A DNA stretch of 64,000 bases. Origin: Bradyrhizobium manausense. Its GTDB lineage: Bacteria > Pseudomonadota > Alphaproteobacteria > Rhizobiales > Xanthobacteraceae. A program made the position numbers and the translations under genes. Positions 8,040-16,685 of the stretch are shown here, piece by piece. Positions within the stretch are counted from its first letter, which is position 1. Each line of letters starts with the position of its first letter. The DNA is taken from the NCBI RefSeq assembly GCF_018129685.1, contig NZ_JAFCLG010000008.1:186001-250000 (forward strand). Direction: 5' to 3'. Below the pieces are notes generated by a model, which was given only the letters and a program-made list of their open reading frames with translations, was not told the DNA's origin and did no database searches.

Positions 8040-8843
8040 TCAGTCTTTTCCACCGCCCCAATTCGCCGCCCGCTTCTCGGCGAACGAGGCCAGCCCCTCC
8101 GCCGCTTCCGCGCTCTGGCGCTTGAGCGAATGCAGCTGGACGAGGCGCGTATACGCCGCGTCGTCCACCGCCATTCCCCCGAACGAGCTTTCCAGCGCGA
8201 GCCGCTTGGTCTCGGCCATCGCATCCGGCCCGTTGGCGAGCAACTGCTCGACCACTTTGGCACCCGCGGCCTCGAGATCTGCGAGCGGCACGACCTCATG
8301 GACGAGGCCGATGCGGCGGGCGTCTTCGGCGCCGAACCGTTCGCCGGTCAGCGCGTAACGGCGGACTTGCCGCACACCAATGGCATCGCAGAGCTGCGGG
8401 ATGATGATCGCGGCGGTCAGGCCCCAGCGGACCTCGGTGATCGAGAACAGGGCGTTGTCGGCGGCAATCACGACATCGCAGGCCGCGATCACTCCGGTAC
8501 CACCGCCGAAGCAGCCACCCTGTACCAGTGCCACGGTCGGGATCGGTAACGTATTGAGCCGCTGCACGGCCTCGAACGTCGCCCGCGACGCCGCCTCATT
8601 GGCCTCGGGCGATTGCGGCCGCACGCCGTTGATCCATTTGAGGTCAGCGCCGGCCTGGAAGTGCTTGCCATTGCCCTTGAGCACGACGACGCGCAGGTTG
8701 GGATTCTTGCCCAGATCGTCCATGGCCGCGAGCACGCCTGAGATCAGGGCGCCGTCATAGGCGTTGTTGACCTCCGGCCGGTTGAGCGTGACGGTCGCAA
8801 CCCCACGCGCATCTGATGTCCACAGGACGGGGCTGGCAGTCAT
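8040..8843 (-). CDS. Enoyl-CoA hydratase/isomerase (crotonase) family
   Basis: A 267-residue crotonase. The CoA/oxyanion motif is H61-F-Q-A-G-A-D-L-K-W70, and the second oxyanion segment is G-G-C-F-G-G-G-T-G-V (109-118). The first classical catalytic Glu is Gly here while the second (E137, in S-I-T-E-V-R-W-G) is kept. That pattern is also seen in LiuC-type methylglutaconyl-CoA hydratases, which the R-R-Y-A-L-T-G-E-R-F segment also recalls. The start at 8843 has GGAGG nine bases upstream; the longer form from 8876 lacks this support. The substrate is uncertain; branched-chain or terpenoid acyl-CoA is plausible. Confidence 0.85.
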   Translation of the reverse strand: MTASPVLWTSDARGVATVTLNRPEVNNAYDGALISGVLAAMDDLGKNPNLRVVVLKGNGKHFQAGADLKWINGVRPQSPEANEAASRATFEAVQRLNTLPIPTVALVQGGCFGGGTGVIAACDVVIAADNALFSITEVRWGLTAAIIIPQLCDAIGVRQVRRYALTGERFGAEDARRIGLVHEVVPLADLEAAGAKVVEQLLANGPDAMAETKRLALESSFGGMAVDDAAYTRLVQLHSLKRQSAEAAEGLASFAEKRAANWGGGKD

Positions 8844-9010
8844 CGGCGATCCTCCGGTCATTCTGATGGCGCGCACTATGGCCGAGGCAACGCGTCCCGA
8901 TCCATATCTTTCCAGCGTGGGCCGGCCGCGTCCATCGCATGGCGGCTTGTGTCATGCTGCGGCCGGGCGGCATCCAAGGGCACGGCAAAGCGATCAGGGA
9001 CGAACATCAA

Positions 9011-9985
9011 ATGCGCATCTGCATTTTCGGCGCGGGCGCCGTCGGCAGCCACATTGCGGTACGGCTGGCGCGCGCTGGTCATGAGGTCTCATGCGTGATG
9101 CGGGGGGCGCATCTGGAGGCGGTTCGCGCCAATGGCCTCAAGCTGCGCGTCGGTGATTCCGAGGTCTCCGCCAAGGTCAACGCAACCGGCGATCCAGCCC
9201 AGCTCGGCCCCCAGGACGTGGTGATCTCGACGCTGAAGGCCACGGCGCTCACCGGCCTCGTCTCCAGCATCAAGCCACTGCTGCAGGATGACACCGCCAT
9301 CGTGTTCGCGCAGAACGGCATTCCCTGGTGGTATGGGATCGGCCTGCCGCCGCGGCATCCGACGCCGCCGGACATTTCGTTTCTCGATCCCGGCGGGCGC
9401 TTGCGCGCCTGCATCCAGAAGGAGCGGATCATCGGCGGCGTCATCTTTTCCTCCAACGAAGTGACTGCGCCCGGGGTGGTGCAGAACCTCACCCCGGACC
9501 GCAACCGCCTGCTGATCGGTGAATGCGACGACCGCAATTGCGAGCGCATTACAAAACTCCGCGGCGTCTTCAACGATGCGCGGCTGGAGTCGCCGCCGGT
9601 GGCCGAGATCCGCGAGGCGATCTGGTCAAAGCTGCTGACCAACATGTCGCTGTCGGTGCTGTGCCTGCTCACCGGCCAGACCGCACGCGGCGTACGCGAT
9701 GATCCCGCCTTTGCCGAGGTGATCCCGCGGATGCTGACCGAGGCCAACGACATCGCGCAACACTTCATTCCCGAGGTCAAGCGGGTGTCGCGCAGCGGCC
9801 CCGCACCCAACCACAAGCCCTCGCTGCTGCAGGATTACGAGCTCGGCCGCGCCATGGAGATCGACGTGCTGGTGAAGGCGCCCGCCGCCTTTGCGCGCGC
9901 CGCCGGGCTATCGACGCCGACGCTGGATCTGATCGCTGCGCTCGCGATCCAGAAGGCGCGCGACAAGGGGCTCTACTCCGCCTGA
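9011..9985 (+). CDS. Ketopantoate reductase (PanE/ApbA)-like dehydrogenase
   Basis: A 324-residue NAD(P)-dependent reductase with an N-terminal Rossmann fold (F-G7-A-G-A-V-G12) and a helical C-terminal domain containing K-L-L-T-N-M-S, the lysine-asparagine segment typical of ketopantoate reductases. The ATG at 9011 starts exactly at the Rossmann strand; upstream extension to 8939 is non-conserved. The genome is likely to have a dedicated PanE elsewhere, and a second paralogue sits at 23317 in this window. The true 2-oxoacid substrate is therefore open. Confidence 0.82.
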   Translation: MRICIFGAGAVGSHIAVRLARAGHEVSCVMRGAHLEAVRANGLKLRVGDSEVSAKVNATGDPAQLGPQDVVISTLKATALTGLVSSIKPLLQDDTAIVFAQNGIPWWYGIGLPPRHPTPPDISFLDPGGRLRACIQKERIIGGVIFSSNEVTAPGVVQNLTPDRNRLLIGECDDRNCERITKLRGVFNDARLESPPVAEIREAIWSKLLTNMSLSVLCLLTGQTARGVRDDPAFAEVIPRMLTEANDIAQHFIPEVKRVSRSGPAPNHKPSLLQDYELGRAMEIDVLVKAPAAFARAAGLSTPTLDLIAALAIQKARDKGLYSA

Positions 9986-9988
9986 ACC

Positions 9989-10666
9989 TCAGGCGAGTCG
10001 ATCGATCCAGGCCGCGAGCGTGTCGAGCACCTCGGCAAGCGCCTCGTCATCGGTGCGGCCTGACTTCTTCAGCACCGCGAAGCCGTGATCGCCGCCTTCG
10101 ATCACATGCAGCGTCGCTTTTGCTCCGAGCGCAGCGACGACGGGCTTGAGAAGGTCGAGGTCGGCGAGCCCGTCTCGCGTTCCCTGGAGAAACAGCATGG
10201 GAATGGCGACGCCACCAAGATGCTCCGCGCGCTCGGTCGATGGCTTCTTGTCGGCGTGAAGGGGGAAGCCGAGGAAGGCGAGGCCTTTGACACCGGGCAA
10301 TGGAGCCTTCGACTGCGCCTGCGACGTCATGCGTCCGCCGAACGACTTTCCGCCGGCGACGAGCTTCAATCCCGCGCACTGCCGCGTCGCTTCCTCGACT
10401 GCCTTGCGGACGGTGGCATGGGCGACCGCAGGCTGGTCGGGACGGCCCTGCTTGTTTTCCATGTAGGGAAAATTGAAGCGCAACGTTGCGATGCCGCGCT
10501 TTGCCAGCCCCTCCGCAATCTTGTCCATCGATGCATGCCGCATCCCGGCACCAGCGCCATGCGCCAGGATGTAGCAGGCGCGCGCATTGTCCGGCTGCAT
10601 CAGGATCGCAGAGACTTTGCCGATGCGTTCGACGTCGAGCTTGAGCTCTCGAGTTTTGACGGCCAC
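9989..10666 (-). CDS. Alpha/beta hydrolase (KANL3/Tex30-like)
   Basis: A hydrolase of about 225 residues beginning with a GTG at 10666 that follows a GGGGG stretch; an in-frame start at 10732 would add 22 weakly supported residues. The nucleophile elbow is G-G-K-S-F-G-G-R. The oxyanion region is L-A-H-G-A-G-A-G, and the acid and histidine lie in T-R-D-G-L-A-D and G-G-D-H-G-F. The fold resembles dienelactone hydrolases and the KANL3/Tex30 group. Its 3' end nearly abuts the convergent reductase. The substrate is unknown. Confidence 0.8.
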   Translation of the reverse strand: MAVKTRELKLDVERIGKVSAILMQPDNARACYILAHGAGAGMRHASMDKIAEGLAKRGIATLRFNFPYMENKQGRPDQPAVAHATVRKAVEEATRQCAGLKLVAGGKSFGGRMTSQAQSKAPLPGVKGLAFLGFPLHADKKPSTERAEHLGGVAIPMLFLQGTRDGLADLDLLKPVVAALGAKATLHVIEGGDHGFAVLKKSGRTDDEALAEVLDTLAAWIDRLA

Positions 10667-10789
10667 AATCACCCCCAACAAGCGCTGCTGCGACCGCCTT
10701 GGTAGCGTCGCAGGCGCAGCCTGAAAACACAATAATTGGCGGCGCTGGCTGATCTACCAAGCCGGCAAGCCGCATCATCAGAGGTAATC

Positions 10790-11935
10790 ATGGCCTACCG
10801 CTCCTCCTGGATGACCGAAGAGCTCGACGTCTTCCGCGACCAGTTCCGGAAGTATCTTGCCAAGGACCTTGCACCTCATGCCGAGAAGTGGCGCGAGCAG
10901 AAGATGGTCGACCGTTTCGCCTGGCGCGGGCTCGGCGAGATGGGCGCGCTGCTGGCGAGCGTTCCGGAGCAATATGGCGGACTGGGCGCGACCTTCGCCT
11001 ATGACGCCGCCGTGCTGGACGACCTCGAAAGCACAGTGCCGGAACTGACCACCGGCGTCTCCGTGCATAGCGCCATCGTTGCGCACTACATCCTCAACTA
11101 CGGCTCGGAGGAGCAGAAGAAGCGCTGGCTGCCGAAGATGGCCTCGGGCGAAATGGTCGGCGCCATTGCCATGACCGAGCCCGGCACCGGCTCGGACCTG
11201 CAGGCCGTCAAGACCACCGCGAAGAAGCAGGGCAATTCCTACGTCATCAACGGCCAGAAAACGTTCATCACCAACGGCCAGGCCGCCGATCTCGTCGTCG
11301 TGGTCGCGCGCACGGGTGAAGCCGGCGCCAAAGGCATCTCGCTGATCGTGGTCGAGACTGCGGGCGCGGATGGCTACAAGCGCGGGCGCAACCTCGACAA
11401 GATCGGCCTGCACGCCTCCGATACGTCGGAGCTGTTCTTCGACAATGTCACCGTGCCGCCGGAAAACCTGCTCGGCAAGGAAGAGGGTCAGGGCTTTGTC
11501 CAGCTGATGCAGCAGCTGCCGCAGGAACGCCTAGCGCTTGCCGTCGGCGCCGTCGCCTCGATGGAGCGTGCGGTCAAGCTCACCACCGAGTACACCAGGG
11601 AGCGGAAGGCGTTCGGAAAGCCGCTGATGGATTTCCAGAACACCGCCTTCACGCTCGCCGAACGCAAGACCGAAGCCATGATCGCGCGCGTCTTCGTCGA
11701 CTGGTGCATCGAGCAACTCGTCGCCGGAGACCTCGACACCGTCACGGCGTCGATGGCGAAATACTGGTGTTCGGACAAGCAGGTCCAGACCGCCGACGAA
11801 TGCCTCCAGCTGTTCGGCGGCTACGGCTACATGCAGGAATATCCGATCTCGCGCATCTTCATCGATTCCCGCATCCAGAAGATCTATGGCGGCACCAACG
11901 AGATCATGAAGCTGTTGATCGCGCGATCGCTGTAG
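10790..11935 (+). CDS. Acyl-CoA dehydrogenase
   Basis: A 381-residue flavoprotein with the full ACAD layout: N-terminal helical domain, middle beta domain (A-M-T-E-P-G-T-G-S-D-L), and C-terminal helical domain with R-K-A-F-G-K-P-L-M-D-F-Q and the terminal G-G-T-N-E-I-M-K motif. It oxidises an acyl-CoA to the 2-enoyl-CoA and passes electrons to ETF. GAGG at 10781 supports the ATG at 10790. The chain-length preference cannot be read. It lies alone between a hydrolase and a LysR gene. Confidence 0.93.
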   Translation: MAYRSSWMTEELDVFRDQFRKYLAKDLAPHAEKWREQKMVDRFAWRGLGEMGALLASVPEQYGGLGATFAYDAAVLDDLESTVPELTTGVSVHSAIVAHYILNYGSEEQKKRWLPKMASGEMVGAIAMTEPGTGSDLQAVKTTAKKQGNSYVINGQKTFITNGQAADLVVVVARTGEAGAKGISLIVVETAGADGYKRGRNLDKIGLHASDTSELFFDNVTVPPENLLGKEEGQGFVQLMQQLPQERLALAVGAVASMERAVKLTTEYTRERKAFGKPLMDFQNTAFTLAERKTEAMIARVFVDWCIEQLVAGDLDTVTASMAKYWCSDKQVQTADECLQLFGGYGYMQEYPISRIFIDSRIQKIYGGTNEIMKLLIARSL

Positions 11936-11968
11936 TCGCGTTCAGCGGGCGACGCCAACTTTGTTCCG

Positions 11969-12053
11969 CCTGGTGCAGGTATCGGGAAGCCACGAGCTGT
12001 GCTTCTCCGATCCGGCGCGGCTTGCCAGGGCCATCATGGAAGCAGGACGCGAC
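11969..12053 (+). repeat. 85-base dispersed repeat, copy 1
   Basis: This stretch after the acyl-CoA dehydrogenase is repeated with about 80-85 percent identity at 14576-14656. One frame of this copy reads V-S-G-S-H-E-L-C-F-S-D-P-A-R-L-A-R-A-I and ends at a TAG at 12055, which looks like the tail of a lost coding sequence. The second copy is shifted by small indels. Confidence 0.6.
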
Positions 12054-12060
12054 TAGCCTG

Positions 12061-12945
12061 CTATCTCATCCGCTTGTCGGCGGCGACGAAGTCGATGAAG
12101 GTCCGCACCTTGGCGGACAGATATTTGCGGCTGGGATAGACTGCGAACAGGCGCCCTTCGAAGATGACGTCGTCGGGCAGAATGTGGACGAGACGGCCGG
12201 CGGCGATGTCATCAGCGACCAGCCATTTGGGCAGGAAGGCGAGGCCCATGCCCTCCAGCGCCGCCATGTGCAGCAGCGTTTCGTTGCCGCTGCGCAGCAC
12301 CGGGTTGAGCTTGACGGTCTCGACGGTGCCGTTCCTGTTCAGAGAGAAGCTCTCGCCCGGATAAAGCGCGTAGTGCAAAAGCGCCTGTCCCGCGAGGTCC
12401 GCGAGCTCTTTCGGGCGGCCGGCACGATCGAGAAAAGATGGCGCTGCGACCAGGTGAAACGCCACCTTGGTGATCGGACGCGCGATCAGCGACTCGTCGG
12501 GTGCGCCTGTCGCGCGCAAGGCAAGATCGAAGCCCTCCTCGACCAGATTGACCAGCCGCCCGCTGAGATCGATATCGAGACACACCTCGGGATAGCGGGC
12601 CTGATAATCCGCCAGCACGCCCGCGAACATCGTGTTCGCCATCCACACTGGTGCCGTCAGCCGCAGCGTGCCGCGCGGAACAACTGTGGCATGGCTGACG
12701 GCGGCTTCGACCTCGTCGAGCGAATCGAGCATCTGCCGCGCCTGCTCGAAATAGAGCGTGCCGCTCTCGCTCAGGCTGACGCGCCGGCTGGTCCGGTTGA
12801 GCAGCCGCGTGCCCAGCCGCTTCTCGAGCTGCATCACATGCTTGCTCGCCATCGCAGGCGAAATGCGCAGGCGCTCGGCCGCGGCCGCAAAGCTCTTCAG
12901 CTCCGCGACCAGGCAAAATACCCGCATGCTAACCAAGGAATCCAT
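12061..12945 (-). CDS. LysR-family transcriptional regulator
   Basis: A 294-residue LysR protein starting M-D-S-L-V-S-M-R-V-F. The helix-turn-helix occupies about residues 18-40 (F-A-A-A-A-E-R-L-R-I-S-P-A-M-A-S-K-H) and the effector-binding domain follows from about residue 90. It is divergent from the DoxX-DsrE-thioredoxin unit. The spacer contains the inverted repeat ACCAT-CAA-ATGGT (13008-13020), a possible operator. It probably controls the divergent genes (inference from arrangement). Confidence 0.9.
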   Translation of the reverse strand: MDSLVSMRVFCLVAELKSFAAAAERLRISPAMASKHVMQLEKRLGTRLLNRTSRRVSLSESGTLYFEQARQMLDSLDEVEAAVSHATVVPRGTLRLTAPVWMANTMFAGVLADYQARYPEVCLDIDLSGRLVNLVEEGFDLALRATGAPDESLIARPITKVAFHLVAAPSFLDRAGRPKELADLAGQALLHYALYPGESFSLNRNGTVETVKLNPVLRSGNETLLHMAALEGMGLAFLPKWLVADDIAAGRLVHILPDDVIFEGRLFAVYPSRKYLSAKVRTFIDFVAADKRMR

Positions 12946-13007
12946 CAGATCATCAACATCCAGGAAATGAACCACTCCCCGAACATATAATGATCAAATC
13001 AGGCGAA

Positions 13008-13020
13008 ACCATCAAATGGT
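13008..13020. promoter_or_regulatory. Candidate LysR operator between LysR and doxX
   Basis: A perfect 5-3-5 inverted repeat, ACCAT-CAA-ATGGT, lies 29 bases before the DoxX start and 63 bases before the LysR start. It has the size and position of a LysR binding half-complex, but no direct proof is available. Confidence 0.4.
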
Positions 13021-13048
13021 GGCAACCGTCACCGTTTGGAGAACCACC

Positions 13049-13477
13049 ATGTCCACCACCACCTTCGAGACCGCCACCCCCGGCCTCGCCCTTCGCATTG
13101 GCCTCTGGGCCGCGCAAATCCTCATCGCCATCGCCTTCGTCGGGGCGGGGCTGGTCAAGCTGACCACGCCCATCCCCCAGCTGGCAGCGATGATGCCCTG
13201 GGCCGGGCAGTATTCCGAGACCTTCGTTCGCTCCATCGCGCTGGTCGATCTCGCTGGCGGCATTGGCATTCTGCTGCCGGCGCTGACGCGAGTCCTGCCG
13301 CGACTGACGGTGCTGGCCGCACTGGGCTGTTCGGTATTGCAGCTCATCGCCCTCGTCTTCCACCTCTCGCGCGGCGAAGCCGAAGTGACGCCGCTCAACG
13401 TTGTCCTGCTCGCGCTCAGCCTGTTCGTGCTGTGGGGCCGCAACAGCAAGGCGCCGATCGCGCCGCGCCGGTTCTAG
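13049..13477 (+). CDS. DoxX-family membrane protein
   Basis: A 142-residue protein with four hydrophobic helices (about residues 15-38, 60-82, 88-108 and 112-132) and the DoxX pattern A-F-V-G-A-G-L-V-K-L in the first helix. DoxX-like proteins are inner-membrane partners in thiosulfate:quinone, thiol or stress-related redox systems. GGAGA precedes the ATG at 13049. The next genes encode a Tat-exported DsrE-like protein and a Tat-exported thioredoxin, so a role in periplasmic sulfur or thiol redox with quinone access is reasonable (inference). Confidence 0.85.
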   Translation: MSTTTFETATPGLALRIGLWAAQILIAIAFVGAGLVKLTTPIPQLAAMMPWAGQYSETFVRSIALVDLAGGIGILLPALTRVLPRLTVLAALGCSVLQLIALVFHLSRGEAEVTPLNVVLLALSLFVLWGRNSKAPIAPRRF

Positions 13478-13496
13478 CGGCAGGGCAACCGCTGCC

Positions 13497-13958
13497 ATGA
13501 TCTCTGCCATCAGATGGTCCCGCAGGGGCTTGCTTGCGGGCACCGCGATCGTCACGGCCGGCGGTACAGCCGCGGCCAAGGTGGATCGCCTCGCCGATGG
13601 CGTCGTGATCCTGATCGACAGCAACGAGCCCTATGTCATGGGTCATGCGATCAGCTACTCGGCCAACCTCGCCAAGCACTTTGCCGACAAAGGCGCACGG
13701 TTGCTGATCGAGGTTGTCGCCAATGGCAAAGGCATAGATGTCTTCAGGGCGGACAAGACCCCGCTGGTCGAGCCACTTGCGACGCTGCGGCAGTCGCTGC
13801 CGAACCTCACTTACAGCATGTGTGCTTCGTCGAAGGCCATTGCGGAAGCCAGAGAGCAGGTCTCGATCCCGCTGATATCGGGCGCAGGCCTCGTCCCCTT
13901 CGGCATCGGGCGCGTCGTGGATCTCCAACTCAGAGGCTGGGCCTATATCCATGCGTGA
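13497..13958 (+). CDS. Tat-exported DsrE/DsrF-like protein
   Basis: A 153-residue protein. Residues 1-27 form a twin-arginine signal (S8-R-R-G-L-L-A-G followed by a hydrophobic stretch and A-A-A). The mature part has the DsrE-like alpha/beta fold: V-V-I-L-I-D, G-H-A-I-S-Y-S-A-N-L-A, G-A-R-L-L-I-E-V-V-A-N-G-K-G-I. It has a single cysteine (C109 in T-Y-S-M-C-A-S-S). DsrE-type proteins carry persulfide on such a cysteine during sulfur transfer. Export through Tat suggests folding or cofactor loading in the cytoplasm. It ends in an 8-base overlap with the thioredoxin gene. Confidence 0.8.
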   Translation: MISAIRWSRRGLLAGTAIVTAGGTAAAKVDRLADGVVILIDSNEPYVMGHAISYSANLAKHFADKGARLLIEVVANGKGIDVFRADKTPLVEPLATLRQSLPNLTYSMCASSKAIAEAREQVSIPLISGAGLVPFGIGRVVDLQLRGWAYIHA

Positions 13959-14535
13959 GAAGTCCCGCGCGCTGTCAAGGCGATCCCTCCTGGTCGCCGC
14001 ACCAGCGCTTCTTGCCTCTCTACGCGCCGCCTGCGCGCAGGGAAGCTGGCCGCCGGTGTTCGAAGCCGGGCGCAACCAGTTCACGGTCGTGCGACCGCGC
14101 ACCGCAATGCCGTCGATGCGGCTTCAGGACCTGCATGGGAAAGACGTGGTTGTGGCGGCGAAGCCGGGACGTATCACGCTCGTCAATTTCTGGGCGACAT
14201 GGTGCGCCGCCTGCCGGCTCGATCTGCCCGTGCTGGCAAGCCTCTCGGGATCGCAACGCGACCTGCTGGATGTCGTCCCTGTCTGCACGGACACGAAGGA
14301 TTTGCGCAAGATCACCGCGTTCCTCGCCGGCCTCGCCGCGAAAAACCTCGCCTGCTATGTCGATACCTATGGCGCGGCGGCGCAAGCATCGACAGAGATG
14401 TTCCCCCTCGTCGGCATGCCCATCACCTACCTGGTCGGGACGAGCGGCCATGTCGAAGGCTACATCGCCGGCGCCCCCGACTGGCATTCGTCCGCAGGCG
14501 CGCGGCTGCTGCAATTCTATCGCGAGCAGGGTTAG
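13951..14535 (+). CDS. Tat-exported thioredoxin-like protein (TlpA/ResA type)
   Basis: A 194-residue periplasmic thioredoxin. The N-terminus has a twin-arginine motif S9-R-R-S-L-L followed by a hydrophobic core and A-C-A. The active site is W84-C85-A-A-C88, preceded by V-N-F-W-A-T. A cis-proline is likely in G-M-P-I-T-Y-L-V. TlpA/ResA proteins reduce disulfides in the periplasm and need electrons from a membrane donor. The start overlaps the DsrE gene by 8 bases (ATGCGTGA), so the two products are probably made together. Confidence 0.87.
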   Translation: MREKSRALSRRSLLVAAPALLASLRAACAQGSWPPVFEAGRNQFTVVRPRTAMPSMRLQDLHGKDVVVAAKPGRITLVNFWATWCAACRLDLPVLASLSGSQRDLLDVVPVCTDTKDLRKITAFLAGLAAKNLACYVDTYGAAAQASTEMFPLVGMPITYLVGTSGHVEGYIAGAPDWHSSAGARLLQFYREQG

Positions 14536-14842
14536 CCCCGCTCAGTTCGGATGCCACCAGCGGCCGTCAATGATGCCTGGTGCAGTGTCAGGAAGCCACG
14601 AGTTGTGCTTCTCCATCCGGCGCGCCTTGCCAGGGCGATCGAGAAGGAAGGACGCCACCGACCTGCGCGTCCGTCAAAAGTGAAACGACGTTCGACGATT
14701 GCTGCACCGCAGAGCTTCGGCCTTGCTCGGTGGCCCACGAACTCAGATCGATGGAAGCAACTTGTCACGTGCGGCTCCCCGCCATACGCTGCCCGCCATC
14801 GGCAGCCGCCGTCTGATCTCGCTTGCATCGGGAGAATTGCGA
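14536..14842. other. Scar-like spacer with two repeated pieces and the leader of the binding-protein gene
   Basis: No gene is supported in these 307 bases. Positions 14545-14566 match exactly 22 bases at the 3' end of the amidohydrolase gene (16689-16710) and on the minus strand would read G-R-W-W-H-P-N-stop. Positions 14576-14656 are the second copy of the 85-base repeat at 11969. The remainder leads to the binding-protein ribosome site (GGAGA at 14831). It looks like the remains of deleted paralogous genes. Confidence 0.6.
14576..14656 (+). repeat. 85-base dispersed repeat, copy 2
   Basis: It begins CCTGGTGCAG and contains GGAAGCCACGAG-TGTGCTTC and CTTGCCAGGGC as in copy 1 at 11969-12053, with two small deletions that break the reading frame seen there. 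Confidence 0.6.
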
Positions 14843-16450
14843 ATGGTTCACGTCTCGCGACGGCAACTGCTACGGCTTGCGGCTGTTGCACTATCGGCGC
14901 TTACCGCGGCCTGGACCTCGGCTGCACCGGCTGCGACCGGAAAGAAGACCCTCACTGCGGTGATGCAATCGGACCTTCGCGTCACCGACCCCGGCTTCAC
15001 GACGGCCATCATCACCCGCGACCATGGCTATATGGTGTACGACACGCTGGTCGGCATCGATGCCACCTTCAAGGTGCAGCCGCAGATGGCCGACTGGACG
15101 GTGTCCGCGGACAAGCTGACCTACACCTTCACCCTGCGAGACGGCCTGAAGTGGCATGACGGCGCGCCGGTGACGGCGGAGGATTGCGTCGCCTCGCTGA
15201 AGCGCTGGGGCACCAGCGCCGACGGCATGGCGCGCAAGCTGATGGACTTCACGGCGGGCATCGAAGCCGCGGACGCCAGGACGATCGTTCTCAAGCTGAA
15301 GGAGCCCTATGGGCTCGTGCTGGAGACGATCGCCAAGCCGTCGGCCGTCGTCGCCTTCATGATGCCGAAGCGTTTGGCGGAGACCCCGATCACCAAGCAG
15401 ATTCCGGAGCAGATCGGCTCCGGCCCGTTCAAGTTCGTCGCGAGCGAATTCCAGCCCGGCGTGAAAGCGATCTACGAAAAGAACACCGACTATGTGCCGC
15501 GCAAGGAGCCGGCCGAATGGACGTCGGGCGGCAAGGTGGTGAAAGTCGACCGCGTCGAATGGATCACGATGCCGGACGCGCAGACCGCGCTCAACGCGCT
15601 GCAATCCGGCGATGTCGATTTCGTTGAAACGCCGCCGTTCGACATGCTGCCCGCGCTCGAATCCAACCCGGACATCAACGTGTCGATCCTGAACAAGTTC
15701 GGCTTCCAGTCTTTCGGCCGGATGAACTTCCTGCATCCGCCGTTCGACAATGTGAAGATCCGCCGCGCCGCGATGCTTGCGATCAACCAGAAGGACGTGC
15801 TCGACGCGCAGATCGGCAATCCCAAATATTACACGTTCTGCGGCGCATTCTTCATCTGCGGCACGCCGCTCGCCAGCGACGCAGGCGGCGAGACGCTCGT
15901 CAAGGGCAACGGCATGGCGGACGCCAAGAAGGCATTGGCCGAGGCCGGTTATGACGGCACGCCCGTGGTGATCCTGGCGCCGACCGACCAGATCCTGCTG
16001 AAAGCGCAGCCGATCGTGGTCGCACAGCTGCTGCGCGAGGCAGGCTTCAAGGTCGATCTTCAGGCGATGGACTGGCAGACCGTGGTGACCCGCCGAGCCA
16101 ACCAGAAGTCGCCGAAGGAAGGCGGCTGGAACATGTTCTTCACCTACCAGGGCGCGGCCGATTCCTTGAACCCGCTGGTCAACGTCCCGATGGGCGGCAA
16201 GGGCACGAGTGGCTGGTACGGCTGGTCCGAGGACTCCAAGCTCGAGGAGCTGCGCGACGCCTTTGCCCGCGCCACCTCACCGGAAGAGCAAAAGAAGATC
16301 GCCTTCGACGTGCAGAAGGAGGCCTACGATCAGGTGATCTACGTCCCGCTCGGCCAGTTCCAGGCGCCGAGTGCATGGCGCAAGTCGCTCACCGGCGTGA
16401 TCGACGGCCCGGCGACGCCGATGTTCTGGAATGTGGACAAGAAGGAGTAG
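14843..16450 (+). CDS. ABC transporter substrate-binding protein, peptide/nickel type (family 5)
   Basis: A 535-residue periplasmic binding protein. It carries a twin-arginine-like signal (S5-R-R-Q-L-L-R-L-A-A, then a hydrophobic stretch to A-A-P-A-A). The family 5 signature region is Y-T-F-T-L-R-D-G-L-K-W-H-D-G-A-P-V-T-A-E-D near residues 94-115. GGAGA lies 8 bases before the ATG at 14843. No permease or ATPase gene of the matching type is adjacent, so it may serve a transporter encoded elsewhere. The convergent amidohydrolase gene could act on the imported peptide-like or cyclic amide compound (weak inference). Confidence 0.9.
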   Translation: MVHVSRRQLLRLAAVALSALTAAWTSAAPAATGKKTLTAVMQSDLRVTDPGFTTAIITRDHGYMVYDTLVGIDATFKVQPQMADWTVSADKLTYTFTLRDGLKWHDGAPVTAEDCVASLKRWGTSADGMARKLMDFTAGIEAADARTIVLKLKEPYGLVLETIAKPSAVVAFMMPKRLAETPITKQIPEQIGSGPFKFVASEFQPGVKAIYEKNTDYVPRKEPAEWTSGGKVVKVDRVEWITMPDAQTALNALQSGDVDFVETPPFDMLPALESNPDINVSILNKFGFQSFGRMNFLHPPFDNVKIRRAAMLAINQKDVLDAQIGNPKYYTFCGAFFICGTPLASDAGGETLVKGNGMADAKKALAEAGYDGTPVVILAPTDQILLKAQPIVVAQLLREAGFKVDLQAMDWQTVVTRRANQKSPKEGGWNMFFTYQGAADSLNPLVNVPMGGKGTSGWYGWSEDSKLEELRDAFARATSPEEQKKIAFDVQKEAYDQVIYVPLGQFQAPSAWRKSLTGVIDGPATPMFWNVDKKE

Positions 16451-16493
16451 GCTCTTCTCCCGGATTGGGGAACGGCTCGACCACGCATTCGGT

Positions 16494-16646
16494 GTCGTCC
16501 CGGCCTCGTGCGCAATTGCGCACGGGGGCCGGGACCCATCACCCCCAGGGAGAAGCCGTGGCGCGAGCTGGTAACTCCGAGTCTTCGCAAAACTATTGCT
16601 GCGGCGTATGGGTCCCGGATCTGCGCTGACGCTTGTCCGGGACGAC
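16494..16646. repeat. Dispersed palindromic element, family C
   Basis: Arms GTCGTCCCGGCC and GTCCGGGACGAC, with the inner ACCCATCACC/CGTATGGGTCCCGG pieces of this family. It lies between convergent genes, where its hairpin could end transcription from both sides. Confidence 0.8.
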
Positions 16647-16685
16647 GATAAACTTTTCGTCTTGCCCCACAAGCAGACGCTCCAC

